From Candidatus Competibacter phosphatis (GTDB lineage: Bacteria; Pseudomonadota; Gammaproteobacteria; Competibacterales; Competibacteraceae): DNA of 64,000 nt. The translations under genes were made by a program, and so were the position numbers. The notes under the pieces were generated by a model, which saw nothing but the letters and a program-made list of their open reading frames with translations, had not been told where the DNA came from and ran no database searches. Position 1 is the first letter of the stretch. Each line of letters opens with the position of its first letter. The stretch is taken from NCBI RefSeq assembly GCF_012939995.1, contig NZ_SPMZ01000016.1:55746-119745 (forward strand). The letters run 5' to 3'. This document shows, piece by piece, positions 7,697 to 19,809 of this stretch.

Positions 7697-9054
7697 GTGG
7701 ACCACGAGTTGTGGAAAGCGTGCCTGAAATGTCTGGAACGCGAATTATCGGAACCTCAGTTGAATACCTGGATTCGACCGCTGCATGCCCGAGAGGACAA
7801 CAGCGGCCTGCACCTGCTCGCGCCGAATCGCTTTGTGCTCGACTGGGTCAAGAAACACCATCTGACACAGATCAAGACCGTACTGGAACAGTTGCGCCCC
7901 GAACAATCGCCGGAAGTGCTGCTGGAAATCGGCAGCGGCGCCGCCCAAGTCGAGCCGGCGGCGACTCAAGATGAGGAAGCGCCTCCGGCCGAGCCGTCCG
8001 CCGGGCCGACCATCGACGCCAACGAGCTGCTCAAGAGCGGGGCGCTCAACCCGGATTTCACCTTTACCACTTTCGTCGAGGGTAATTCCAACCAGATTGC
8101 CCGAGCCGCCTGCCTGCAAGTCACGCAAAATCCCGGCAAGGCTTATAATCCGTTGTTTATTTACGGTGGCACCGGTTTGGGCAAGACCCACCTCATCCAC
8201 GCCGTCGGCAACATGCTGCGCGCACGCGATGCCAGCGCCCAGGTGGTCTACCAAAATTGCGAGTATTTCGTCGCCGACATGGTGCGCTCCCTGCAACATA
8301 ACGCGATCAACGAGTTCAAGCGCCGCTATCGGGTATTGGATGCCTTGCTGATCGACGACGTGCAGTTTCTGGCCGGCAAGGAGCGCTCCCAGGAAGAGTT
8401 CTTCTACACCTTCAACAGCCTGCTGGAAAGCCGCCAGCAGGTGATCCTGACCTGCGATCGCTACCCCAAGGAAGTCGCCGGCCTGGAAGACCGACTCAAG
8501 TCGCGCTTCGGTTCCGGTCTGACCGTGGCGGTCGAGCCGCCGGAACTGGAAACCCGGGTAGCGATCCTCAAGAGCAAGGCCGAACAGATTCAACTTGGGC
8601 TGCCCGACGAAGTCGCCTTCTTCATCGCTCAGCGTATCCGCTCCAACGTCCGCGAACTGGAAGGCGCGCTGCGACGGGTCTACGCCAACGCCCAGTTCAC
8701 CGGCAGGCCCATTACCCTGCTTTCGCCAAGGAAGTTTTGAGCGATCTGCTGACGCTGCAAGACAAGCTGGTCACCATCGAAAACATCCAACGAACCGTGG
8801 CGGATTATTACAAAATCACCATCGGCGAGCTGCTGTCCAACAGCCGGTTGCGTGTCCTGTCCCGCCCCCGGCAGATCGCGATGGCGCTGACCAAGGAACT
8901 GACCGCGCTCAGCCTGCCGGAGATCGGCGAGGCGTTCGGCGGGCGGGATCACACCACCGTCCTGCACGCCTGCCGGAGGGTGCGGGAACTCCAGCACAGT
9001 GACCCGCAGATCCATGACGATTACACTAATTTGCTATCGACGCTGACTAACTAG
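7697..9054 (+). CDS. dnaA: chromosomal replication initiator DnaA (apparent frameshift)
   Basis: DnaA binds the TTATCCACA boxes of oriC and opens the origin. Domain I starts [17 protein letters not shown]. The AAA+ domain has Walker [10 protein letters not shown] (about residues 157-165) and Walker [10 protein letters not shown] (about 217-225). Domain IV has the signature [15 protein letters not shown]. The frame breaks near 8719: CTGCTTTCGCC needs one more G to read [14 protein letters not shown], which restores a 452-residue protein of normal length. I chose GTG 7697 because AGGAGG lies seven bases upstream. The gene is essential, so the break is most likely a sequencing error. Confidence 0.95.
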
Positions 9055-9628
9055 AAAATCCCTGTGGATAAGCTCTGTGGATAAGTTGAATAACTTTCCA
9101 AGACCCGTTAATTAGCTTTTAAACTCAATTTTTATTTATAATAATTCCATCAAAATCAAAATAATAAATATCATTTATTGGATAAAATCCATGAAATTGA
9201 CAATTTTTTTCGTGAACTTTCTATATAAACCAAAAATACCCTGTGGATAACTTTGTGGATAAGTCGGCCGTTTCTGTGGATAAGTCGGCAAAATCTGTGG
9301 ATAACTTTGTGGATAACTTTTTGCCCAAAAAAAAGTTATCCACAGGAGAATCGACTTATCCACATTTCATCCACAGACTTATCCACAGGAAAAATCAATG
9401 TATGTGATTTATTTTTAATAACAAAAAAAAAGTTATCCACAGAAAATGCTCTCCCTAATAATAATAATCTTTTAAATATATATAAGATCTTCTCTATTGT
9501 TGGAGCGCCGCGAAAATCAGGTCGTGCGGACAGGCAAAATTTTATTTACCCTATGGCCAAGTAGGAAATAGGGTCTACCCGCTCGAACACGGTGGAGACC
9601 GAACGAACAGGCATACCGGAGAACTTCG
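9055..9628 (+). other. chromosomal replication origin oriC
   Basis: The 574-bp gene-free stretch between dnaA and dnaN holds eleven exact DnaA boxes. Seven are in the TGTGGATAA orientation (9063, 9076, 9242, 9254, 9275, 9296, 9308) and four are TTATCCACA (9336, 9356, 9379, 9433). A near-match lies at 9367. AT-rich unwinding segments flank the central cluster at about 9085-9240 and 9405-9490. The second carries a (TAA)4 tract at 9456-9467 behind the last box, resembling DnaA-trios. The end of the region (about 9490-9628) should also hold the dnaN promoter, which I cannot define. Confidence 0.95.
9242..9441. repeat. central DnaA-box cluster with convergent orientation
   Basis: Five TGTGGATAA boxes begin at 9242, 9254, 9275, 9296 and 9308, spaced 12, 21, 21 and 12 bp, a mirror-symmetric pattern. 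Four oppositely oriented boxes follow at 9336, 9356, 9379 and 9433. Two of the first group are embedded in the longer repeat TGTGGATAAGTCGGC. The inversion point lies at about 9317-9335 in an A/T tract. Confidence 0.9.
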
Positions 9629-10730
9629 ATGAAACTGGAAGCCAAGCGCGAGCAACTGCTCAAACCGCTGCAACATGTGATCGGCGCGGTCGAACGTCGG
9701 CAGACGCTGCCGATCCTGACCAACGTGCTGGTGTCAGCGCGGGAGCGGGAACTGACCCTGACCACCACCGATCTGGAAATGGAACTGTCCGTTCGGGTCG
9801 AACTGCAAGTGGAGACGCCGGGCGAGACCACCCTCCCGGCCCGTAGGCTGCACGACATCCTGCGCGCCCTACCGGACGATGCCAGCGTGACGCTGAGCGT
9901 CGAGGGTGACAAGGCCACCGTGCGCTGCGGCCGCAGCCGTTTTACCCTGATCCACCCTGCCGGCCGGCGATTTCCCCACCCTGGAGGACTTACCGTTCGA
10001 AGGTGATATCCGCCTGCCGCAAGGCATTCTGCGCAGCCTGATCGAGCGTACCCATTTCGCCATGGCCCAACAGGACGTGCGCTACTACCTCAACGGTCTG
10101 CTGCTGGAAGTCAGTCCCGGCGTGCTACGACTGGTCGCCACTGACGGCCACCGGCTGGCGTTCCAGGAACTACATGCCGAAGTCGACGTGGCGGAAACCC
10201 GCCAGGTGATCGTGCCGCGCAAGGGTGTGCTGGAATTGCTGCGCTTGCTGGGCGACAACGAGGTTGAAGCGACGATCCGGATCGGCGCCAACCATATCCG
10301 ACTGGTGCTGGGTGACGTCTGCCTGACCTCCAAGCTGATCGAGGGCAAGTTCCCCGATTACCAGCGCGTGATCCCCAGCGAAGGCGACCGGGTGGTGATC
10401 GCCGACCGGCTGGTGCTGCGCGGCGCGCTGGCGCGGGCCGGCATCGTACTCAGCGACAAGACCCAGGGCGTGCGCCTGCAACTGGAAGACTGGATCCTGC
10501 GGGCGCAGGCGCAAAATTCCGAGCAGGAAGAGGCCGAGGAGGAAGTCGAGATCAACTACAGCGGCGGCCCGCTGGAGGTTGGTTTCAACGTGACGTATTT
10601 GCTCGACGCGCTGGGCGCGCTGGGCGGCGAGCTGGCCAAGCTGTCCTTTTCCGACTCCGCCAGCAGTTGTCTGATCGAGGAAGCCGATGGCAGCGGCGGC
10701 AAGCATGTCATCATGCCGATGCGGCTCTGA
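9629..10730 (+). CDS. dnaN: DNA polymerase III sliding clamp, beta subunit (apparent frameshift)
   Basis: The ring-shaped clamp that tethers DNA polymerase III to DNA. The first part (MKLEAKREQLLKPLQHVIG, VERRQTLPILTNVLV) is the first clamp domain. Near 9951-9956 an extra base turns FTLITLPAGDFPTLEDLPF out of frame. After removing it the protein continues through ERTHFAMAQQDVRYYLNG to the terminal HVIMPMRL, 366 residues in all, as expected. The starting ATG at 9629 has GGAG upstream. It follows oriC and precedes recF by 62 bases. Being essential, it is unlikely to be truly broken. Confidence 0.95.
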
Positions 10731-10792
10731 TGCAGGACAGCGGGGTCAGGGGCCGGTGAGCGGCGCTCCAGGGGCGGCGCGCTAGGGCCGCC

Positions 10793-11881
10793 ATGCGGGT
10801 CGCTAGCCTTGATATTACCGGGTTTCGCAACCTGCGGCCGGTTCGGATCGACTGTTCGCCCGGCCTGAACCTGCTGGTCGGTCCCAACGCCTCCGGCAAG
10901 ACCAGCCTGCTGGAGGCGTTGTACGTTCTGGGTCGCGGCCGTTCGTTCCGCGCCCGCCAGCAGCGAGAGTTGATTCAGACCGATGCGCCCTGGTTTCGGG
11001 TGGTGGCGATGCTGGACGGCGGCGACGGTCGGCGGCGACCGGTCGGCATCGAACGCGGCCCGCAGGAGCTGGCCATCCGCATCGACGGCGCACCAACCCG
11101 CTCGCTGGCGGAGTTGGCTCGGCAGGTGCCGGTACTGCTGCTCAATCCCGACAGCCACCGACTGCTGGAAGACGGGCCGCGTCAGCGGCGGCGCTTCATG
11201 GACTGGGGTCTGTTTCACGCCGAACCGACCTTCATCGACGCTTGGCGGCGCTACGAGACGGCCCTGCGCCATCGTAACGCCGCCTTGCGGGCCGGAGCCG
11301 CCGACCGGGCGGTGGATGCCTGGGATGGCGAGCTGGCGGCGGCGGCCGCGATCCTCGACCGGCTGCGCGATGCCTTCTGTACGGCCCTGGAAGGCGTCTT
11401 GGAGCCATTGGCGGCCCGTACCCTGGGCAAGGAAAGGGTCGGCGTCGATTATCGCCGTGGCTGGCCTCTGGAGCCGTCAGAACGGGATTTCGCGGTGTGG
11501 TTGCGCGCCGGTCGCGGTTCGGATCGTCAGCAGGGCCATACCCGGTCGGGGCCGCATCGGGCCGATTTCACGCTCCGGGTCGCCAGCCAGCCGCCCGGCG
11601 CGGCACTCTCTCGCGGTCAGCAGAAGCTGCTGACGATCGCGCTGTTGCTGGCGCAGGCGGAGTTGTACCACCGCCACCTCGGCGATGCCTGCATTCTGCT
11701 GATCGACGATCTGCCGGCGGAACTGGATCCCGGAAACCGGGCTCGGGTGTCGCGGACCCTGGCGGAACTGGACGCGCAGTTGTTTGTCACCGCTATCGAG
11801 CCGGGATTGCTGGATATTGCGCCCTGGCGCGCGGCGAAGACCTTCGGTCTGACGGGCGGCGATGTACGCGAAATGATATAA
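10793..11881 (+). CDS. recF: DNA replication and repair protein RecF
   Basis: A 362-residue SMC-like ATPase that loads RecA at gapped DNA with RecO and RecR. The N-terminal LDITGFRNLRPVRI strand leads to Walker A GPNASGKTSLLEALY (about residues 31-45). The later signature ALSRGQQKLLTIALLLAQ and Walker B CILLIDDLPAELD are intact. It is complete and unbroken, sits between dnaN and gyrB, and is transcribed with them. Confidence 0.97.
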   Translation: MRVASLDITGFRNLRPVRIDCSPGLNLLVGPNASGKTSLLEALYVLGRGRSFRARQQRELIQTDAPWFRVVAMLDGGDGRRRPVGIERGPQELAIRIDGAPTRSLAELARQVPVLLLNPDSHRLLEDGPRQRRRFMDWGLFHAEPTFIDAWRRYETALRHRNAALRAGAADRAVDAWDGELAAAAAILDRLRDAFCTALEGVLEPLAARTLGKERVGVDYRRGWPLEPSERDFAVWLRAGRGSDRQQGHTRSGPHRADFTLRVASQPPGAALSRGQQKLLTIALLLAQAELYHRHLGDACILLIDDLPAELDPGNRARVSRTLAELDAQLFVTAIEPGLLDIAPWRAAKTFGLTGGDVREMI

Positions 11882-14320
<2,439 letters not shown>

Positions 14321-14324
<4 letters not shown>

Positions 14325-15316
14325 CCGGTGTTGGCGGGTGGCTGGGAGACATGGTGGCTTTTTCCCGGACCGCCGGTGGCGATGGCTTGCCCGCCCCGCA
14401 CGTCCAGCCAGTGCACCGTCCGCGCCATGGGTTCCGGTTGCAGGGTGACGTGGTGGATGCCGAATCGTTCGTCGAGCAGGGCGAGGCAAGCATCGAGCAC
14501 CGTTTCCCATTGGCGTAGATCCCGCACCAGCAGATGAGCCGAGAGCATGACCTTTTCCGGGGCCACGCTCCAGATATGCAGGTCGTGCACCGATATCACG
14601 CCAGGCAGGCAGGCCAGGGACTGGCCCACTTCTTCCAGTGCCAGATCAAGCGGCGTGCCTTCCATCAGTCCGTGCAGGGCTTCGCGCAGTAGGCGCAGAC
14701 TGGAGAACAGAACTAGCGCGCCGATGCCCAGCGAGAGCAGCGGATCGATGGGTGTCCAGCCGGTGAGGGCGATCACGATGCCGGACAGCAGGGCAGCCAT
14801 CGAGCCCAGCACATCTCCCAGGACGTGCAGCAACGCCGCGCGGGTATTGAGATTCCGCTCCCCGCGACTGAGCAGCCAGGCCACTAGCAGGTTGATCGCC
14901 AGCCCGACGGCGGCGGCCAGCGATACGGCCTCGCCGACGACGGCCTGAGGGTCGCGCAGCCGTTGCATCGCGGAGATGGCCAGCCAGGTCACTAGTGCCA
15001 GCATGGCGCCGCTATTGACCAAGGCCGCCAGAAATTCGGCGCGACCAAACCCATAGCTGTGTCGGGTCGAGACTGGTCGCCGGGCCAGCCAGGCGGCGGC
15101 GGCGGCCAGCGTGAGCGCGCCGGCGTCGTTGACCATGTGGCCCGCATCGGCCACCAACGCCAGCGATCCCGCCCACCAACCCACCCCAGCCTCCACCCCG
15201 GCATACGCCAGCGTGATGGCGGCCGCGATCCACAGCATGCGACCGGCGGTTTCGCAGTGACGATGAGAGTGAGAATGCGCGTGGGATTGAGTATGCATGG
15301 GAGACGTGTGGTCCAT
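14321..15316 (-). CDS. cation diffusion facilitator family metal exporter
   Basis: An inner-membrane proton/metal antiporter of the CDF family, exporting Zn, Co or similar ions. The cytoplasmic N-terminus is His-rich ([12 protein letters not shown]). Six membrane segments follow, with the paired acidic/His sites of the family: [16 protein letters not shown] in TM2 and [12 protein letters not shown] in TM5. The C-terminal cytoplasmic domain contains [14 protein letters not shown] chose ATG 15316 because upstream codons run into the divergent membrane-protein gene. The metal cannot be assigned from sequence. Confidence 0.9.
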
Positions 15317-15384
15317 GGTCGTTCCGCGCCATTCGCGTTGGAGATCGCGACGGGCGGTCTTGTTTGACGGTTTAGGAATCGTTG

Positions 15385-17028
15385 ATGCCGAACTTGCCAA
15401 GAATATGCCTCGCGCTGCTGCTGTTGAACTCGGCGCTGACCTTTCAGAACCGCTGGCCCACGATCGGTGTGCGCTGGGTACCGGAGCTGTCCCTGGAACT
15501 GGCGGTCCTGCTGTTGGCGCTGGCGTTGCTCGCCGCTTGGCGGGGCGTGCCGGGGCGAGCGACGCGAAATGTCCTGTTCGGGTGCCTCCTGGTGCTGGTA
15601 TTGGGGCGTTATCTGGATGTTACCGTGCCGGCGCTGATGGGGCGATCCATCAATCTGTACTGGGACAGCCAGCATCTGCCTCGGATAGTCGCCATGTTTA
15701 TGGACAACGTGGCCGGTTGGCAATGGCTGCTGGCGCTGTTGGCGCTGTTGGCGCTGTTATTTGCCCTGGCCGCCGTGCTGCGCTGGGCCTTCAGCACGAT
15801 CATGGCCACGCTGGCGCGGCCGGTGGGCCGTCGCGGGATCGGCGCACTGACGCTGGTGCTGCTGATGATGTATGGCGCCGGCCGCTTGAGCCCGCGCTCG
15901 CCGACGGAACATTGGTTTGCGCTGCCGGTGACCGGGATGTTGGTCGAGCAAGCCAAGCTGATACTGGACGCCACGGTGTTCAGGGATCATGGTCGGATCG
16001 CCGCTCAGCCGCCACTGCCCGTGTCGGATCTGGGCCGCCTGGGCGGGGGCGATCTGTTCGTGATCTTTTTCGAGTCCTACGGCGCGTTGGTGTTCGACGA
16101 TCCCTGTTTCGCCGTCCCGCTCGCCGGCGATTTTGCCACTTTCGAGCACTCGCTGGCGGCTTTCGGTTGGCGAGTGGTCTCGGCGCGGGTGGAATCCAGC
16201 ACCTTCGGCGGATCGTCCTGGCTGGCGCATTCCAGTCTGTTGTCCGGGTTGCGCATCGCCGATCAGGGGGACTACCAGGATTTGCTGGCCTCCGATCGGG
16301 CCACGCTCACCAGTCGCTTGGCCACCGTTGGTTATCGCACGATCTCGGTGATGCCCGGCCTCAAGTATGCCTGGCCGGAAGGGCAATTCTATCGCTTCGA
16401 TCGGATTTACAACGCCGAGGGCTTGCAGTACCCCGGTCCCGCTTACGGCTGGTGGGTCATTCCCGATCAATACAGCCTGTACCACATTCACCAAGCCGAA
16501 GTGGCGCCCTCGGGTCGGGCACCGCTGTTGGTGTTTTACCCGACCATCAACAGCCATGCGCCGTTCGCGCCGCTACCGCCCTATCGACCGGACTGGAGCG
16601 TTTTCGACGCACCGCCCACCGCTGCGGTGGTTGCGGAAGCGGTGGAACTGAACCAGCGGCTGGATGGCCGCGAGCTGGCCTCGGCTTACCTGCAAAGCGT
16701 CCGCTACAACCTGGCGGTGCTGGGAGGCTATCTGCGCCGGTACGCACTGGCGAACGCGTTGCTGCTGGTGTTGGGCGATCATCAGCCACCGGCGGTGGTT
16801 GGGGGTCGGGATATTCCCTGGCAGGTGCCGGTTCATCTGTTCTCGCGCGACCCGGCGCTGATCGAAGCGTTCGAGCAGGCGGGGTTTCAGCCAGGCATTA
16901 TGCCGGGTCCGGCCGCGCTGGGTGGCATCGAGATGCTGGGACCGCTGCTGCTGCGGACGCTGGATAGCCGGCGGCCAAACGCGCCACAACCAACGCCGCT
17001 CACTGCCACCGCGCCCCAAATTCGATGA
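15385..17028 (+). CDS. membrane sulfatase-like (LTA synthase-type) protein
   Basis: A 547-residue inner-membrane protein. Several hydrophobic segments fill the first 170 or so residues, including a Leu/Ala run (WLLALLALLALLFAL). The rest is an alkaline-phosphatase-superfamily domain of the sulfatase/phosphoglycerol-transferase type. Key motifs are LFVIFFESYGAL (nucleophile region), YPTINSHAPF and VLGDHQPPAV (metal-binding region), all in the usual order. Such proteins move phosphoglycerol or phosphoethanolamine head groups in the periplasm; the substrate here is unknown. It starts at ATG 15385. The downstream CDP-alcohol phosphatidyltransferase is convergent and ends four bases away. Confidence 0.8.
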   Translation: MPNLPRICLALLLLNSALTFQNRWPTIGVRWVPELSLELAVLLLALALLAAWRGVPGRATRNVLFGCLLVLVLGRYLDVTVPALMGRSINLYWDSQHLPRIVAMFMDNVAGWQWLLALLALLALLFALAAVLRWAFSTIMATLARPVGRRGIGALTLVLLMMYGAGRLSPRSPTEHWFALPVTGMLVEQAKLILDATVFRDHGRIAAQPPLPVSDLGRLGGGDLFVIFFESYGALVFDDPCFAVPLAGDFATFEHSLAAFGWRVVSARVESSTFGGSSWLAHSSLLSGLRIADQGDYQDLLASDRATLTSRLATVGYRTISVMPGLKYAWPEGQFYRFDRIYNAEGLQYPGPAYGWWVIPDQYSLYHIHQAEVAPSGRAPLLVFYPTINSHAPFAPLPPYRPDWSVFDAPPTAAVVAEAVELNQRLDGRELASAYLQSVRYNLAVLGGYLRRYALANALLLVLGDHQPPAVVGGRDIPWQVPVHLFSRDPALIEAFEQAGFQPGIMPGPAALGGIEMLGPLLLRTLDSRRPNAPQPTPLTATAPQIR

Positions 17029-17032
17029 TGCT

Positions 17033-17791
17033 TCATCGGGCGTTCTCCCGCGGGGTGGAGCGACGGGCTCGCCAAAGCCAACGGACGTCCACCGCAAACG
17101 AGAGCATCAGCAACCCCAGCGCGGCGGCGGCCAGCACCGTTGCCCAGGGCGGAATCAGTGGCGGCGCGAGGCACAGCGCCAGCACGGCGGTCTGGAGCAC
17201 GCAGACGGTCTGTCGACGCTTGCGTGGCGGTAGTGGCCGATTCAGCCAAGGTAGGGCGTAGCCCAGCGCGACGAAACCGTAGCGCAGGAAACCCGATAGC
17301 AGTACCCAGGCGCCGGCCTTGCCCGATTGGAAGACCAGAACAGCCAGAATCAAAATGAAAAAAGCGTCCACTTCCATGTCGAAGCGGGCACCGAAGGAAC
17401 TTTGCAGGCCATTGCGCCGCGCCAGCCAGCCATCGATGCCATCGAGCGCCAGAACGAACCCGGCCAGCGCAGCGACGAACCAGCTCTGGGCCGGCGTCAT
17501 CTCGGGCTGGCCGATCAGGCCTGCCGCCAGCGCCGCCATGCCGGCGCGCGACAAGGTGACTTGGTTGGCCGCGCCGAAAATGACGAGCGGCAAATGTTGG
17601 GGTAAAAATGGGCTCAGGGCGAGCAGTAGTCCAGCGAACACGGCGAGACACTGGACGATATAACCGTTGGGGAGACGAAGCGTGCCGGCGGCGAGCAGCG
17701 CCAACCCCGTCACCAATAACAGCGCCGGGATGAGGCTGCGCAAGGTGCTGACCAGCAGCGGCTGGAGCGGAGATTCGGCGGTATCGGTCAT
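17033..17791 (-). CDS. CDP-alcohol phosphatidyltransferase family protein
   Basis: An integral-membrane enzyme of about 252 residues that transfers a phosphatidyl group from CDP-diacylglycerol, or a similar donor, to an alcohol. The diagnostic motif DG-x2-AR-x8-G-x3-D-x3-D is complete (begins DGIDGWLARRN, ends FDMEVDAF). It has six or seven hydrophobic helices; the C-terminus is basic (WRARRSTPRENAR). The ATG at 17791 is one of several close possibilities; a start at 17809 would add MRRWPV. The acceptor alcohol cannot be inferred. Confidence 0.88.
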   Translation of the reverse strand: MTDTAESPLQPLLVSTLRSLIPALLLVTGLALLAAGTLRLPNGYIVQCLAVFAGLLLALSPFLPQHLPLVIFGAANQVTLSRAGMAALAAGLIGQPEMTPAQSWFVAALAGFVLALDGIDGWLARRNGLQSSFGARFDMEVDAFFILILAVLVFQSGKAGAWVLLSGFLRYGFVALGYALPWLNRPLPPRKRRQTVCVLQTAVLALCLAPPLIPPWATVLAAAALGLLMLSFAVDVRWLWRARRSTPRENAR

Positions 17792-17840
17792 GACGGGCCA
17801 TCGCCGCATCGTGAAAAAGCGGTAGCTCCCAACCGTGCGC

Positions 17841-18284
17841 TTATCCCTGTTCCGGAAGGGCCAGATCTTCGGGCCGGATGGCTTCCAGGCGGTCAATGTT
17901 TCGGGTGAGTCCGCTCAGACCGTTCGGCAGGTTCTGGTTCAGAATCCGATCCAACAGCGGATCTTCCAATTTGACCCGCGCCGCCTGAATCGCAACGACC
18001 AAATCGGACAACTCTGCTTGATAACATCGCCAGTCCGCCGCCAATTGCCGGATTTGCGCCGCTGCCTTGGCGGATGATCGCAGGTCGATTTTCTCCTCCA
18101 GGCTGGCGCGCAGCTCCACCACCTCCCGCCCAAATCGATGGCTCGTGTCACCCAAGCGGCGAACGAAGGGCTCTATCGTGTCGGGCACTTTATCGCGCAG
18201 CAGATCGCCGGTGCTGATCAACACGGTCAGCGGAGAGCTCAATTCGTGCAGCAAGGCGGGCACCGTTGTCGGGGCGGTTGCCAT
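17841..18284 (-). CDS. orphan HisKA-like dimerisation protein
   Basis: A 147-residue soluble helical protein of no family I can name with confidence. Near the N-terminus, LLHELSSPLTVLISTGDLL (His13) resembles the H-box and first helix of histidine kinase dimerisation domains. The middle is a long charged helix (FGREVVELRASLEEKIDL), and the end is LPEQG. No ATP-binding (HATPase) domain follows. It could be a histidine phosphotransfer-like protein or a kinase decoy, but this is inference. It precedes the CDP-alcohol phosphatidyltransferase by 49 bases on the same strand. Confidence 0.6.
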   Translation of the reverse strand: MATAPTTVPALLHELSSPLTVLISTGDLLRDKVPDTIEPFVRRLGDTSHRFGREVVELRASLEEKIDLRSSAKAAAQIRQLAADWRCYQAELSDLVVAIQAARVKLEDPLLDRILNQNLPNGLSGLTRNIDRLEAIRPEDLALPEQG

Positions 18285-18466
18285 AATAGCTTCCTCAATG
18301 GGTTACGCACATTGAATCTTTCATCATGGTTATTTAAGGCCAATCCTCGTGAAAACGCCATGCTGCTCGAAACGGCGCTACACTAGCTCTTGGCGAAAAT
18401 GCGATCCCCACCATGGGTTTCAAGTTGGAGCGCTTGCATCCACCCATCCTCCTTTCTTCCAAGCTC

Positions 18467-19462
18467 ATGCAAGTCGATCAAGCCCTCGTGGCGCGTGCCT
18501 TCTGGGTAACAACGCCCGGCCACGGCAAAATTCTCGATGAATTCCTGCCGCCTCCCGGTCCGGGCGAAGTGCGGGTGCGCACGCTCTATACCGGCATCAG
18601 TCGCGGTACCGAAAGCCTGGTCTTTCGTGGCGAGGTGCCGCCCAGCCAGCATCGAGCCATGCGCGCGCCATTCCAACAGGGCGACTTTCCCGCGCCAGTG
18701 AAGTATGGCTACTGCAACGTCGGGGTGGTCGAGGCCGGCCCGGCGGCATTGCGGGATCGGATCGTGTTTTGTCTCTACCCGCATCAGGATCGCTACGTGG
18801 TTCCAGCGGCGGCGATGACGCCGGTACCGGAGCACGTTCCGCCTGGTCGGGCGGTGCTGGCCGCCAATCTGGAAACGGCGCTCAACGTGCTCTGGGACGC
18901 CGCGCCCCGCTTGGGCGATCGGATCACGGTGATCGGCGCCGGCACGGTCGGCTGTCTGATCGCCCGGTTGGCCGGACGCTTGCCGGGCTGCGCGGTGCAA
19001 CTGCTGGACGTGGACGCGGGCAAGGCGACGGTCGCGGCATCACTCGGGGTGCGCTTCGCTACCCCGGATCAGGCGGCGGCCGAACAGGATGTGGTGATTC
19101 ACGCCAGCGGCGCGCCCGCCGGATTGGCGGTGGCGTTGAGCTTGGCCGGGTTCGAGGCAACGGTGGTGGAAGCGAGCTGGTTCGGCGCGCGGCCGGTCAG
19201 TCTGCCGCTGGGCGAGGATTTCCATGCCAAGCGCTTGCGTATCCAGAGTTCCCAGGTTGGCGCGGTGGCTACCGCGCAGCGCGGGCGTTGGGATCATCGG
19301 CGACGCTTGTCCACAGCGATGGATCTATTGGACGATCCGATGTTGGACTATCTTATCAGCGGTGAACGTGCGTTCACCGAGCTGCCGCAAGTGCTGGCGG
19401 AATTGAGCCAGAACCCGGCGGGTGTGCTGTGCCAGCGGATCGTTTACCTTGATAGTAATTGA
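18467..19462 (+). CDS. MDR-family zinc-type alcohol dehydrogenase-like protein
   Basis: A medium-chain dehydrogenase/reductase of about 331 residues. The N-terminal GroES-like domain has EVRVRTLYTGISRGTESLVF and KYGYCNVGVVE. The Rossmann fold begins ITVIGAGTVGCLIARLAG near residue 165. The usual GHE zinc motif and four-Cys structural lobe are not evident, so catalytic zinc is doubtful. Relatives are often called threonine dehydrogenase-like proteins of unknown substrate. The start is uncertain: ATG 18467 has a poor ribosome site, an upstream ATG at 18413 is possible, and GTG 18488 would match the family's usual ARAFW start. Confidence 0.8.
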   Translation: MQVDQALVARAFWVTTPGHGKILDEFLPPPGPGEVRVRTLYTGISRGTESLVFRGEVPPSQHRAMRAPFQQGDFPAPVKYGYCNVGVVEAGPAALRDRIVFCLYPHQDRYVVPAAAMTPVPEHVPPGRAVLAANLETALNVLWDAAPRLGDRITVIGAGTVGCLIARLAGRLPGCAVQLLDVDAGKATVAASLGVRFATPDQAAAEQDVVIHASGAPAGLAVALSLAGFEATVVEASWFGARPVSLPLGEDFHAKRLRIQSSQVGAVATAQRGRWDHRRRLSTAMDLLDDPMLDYLISGERAFTELPQVLAELSQNPAGVLCQRIVYLDSN

Positions 19463-19544
19463 ATTATATATTAATATAAATCAATAAGTTATATATCGTA
19501 TAGCCAGCGCGCTCAACAATTCATACTTCAGGGTGCCCCTGCTC

Positions 19545-19751
19545 ATGGAATCGACCTTCAAGCTAACTGTTACCGGGATACAACCTGGTCAAGATCATCA
19601 AATCGTCCAAGCTCGCTTTCGGGAATGGATCAAAGGCAATTCGGCTGAGATCGAAAAATCACTCCAGCGCATTTTGACTCAACAACCGGTGGTACTCGCT
19701 GAAAATCTCCCCCAGGAACGTGCCAGCAACCTGTTAAAAAAAGTTGAGTGA
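19545..19751 (+). CDS. small hypothetical protein
   Basis: A 68-residue protein, MESTFKLTVTGIQPGQD to NLLKKVE, predicted mostly helical after a short beta-strand start. I do not recognise it. ATG 19545 is preferred over GTG 19533 because an AGGGTG-like ribosome site lies upstream. It is followed after about 60 bases by the zinc-ribbon/TPR-like gene, and both are markedly less GC-rich than the flanking genes. A shared transcript and shared origin by transfer are plausible. Confidence 0.55.
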   Translation: MESTFKLTVTGIQPGQDHQIVQARFREWIKGNSAEIEKSLQRILTQQPVVLAENLPQERASNLLKKVE

Positions 19752-19809
19752 TGGCGGTCTGGCGTGTCGCCTTGATCCAATGCAGCTCACGTTGATGCCC
19801 ATCGACACC

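Noticed and set aside
9242..9441. CRISPR-like array in the oriC repeats
   Set aside because: The 9-bp units are DnaA boxes with irregular 3-14 bp spacers and both orientations.
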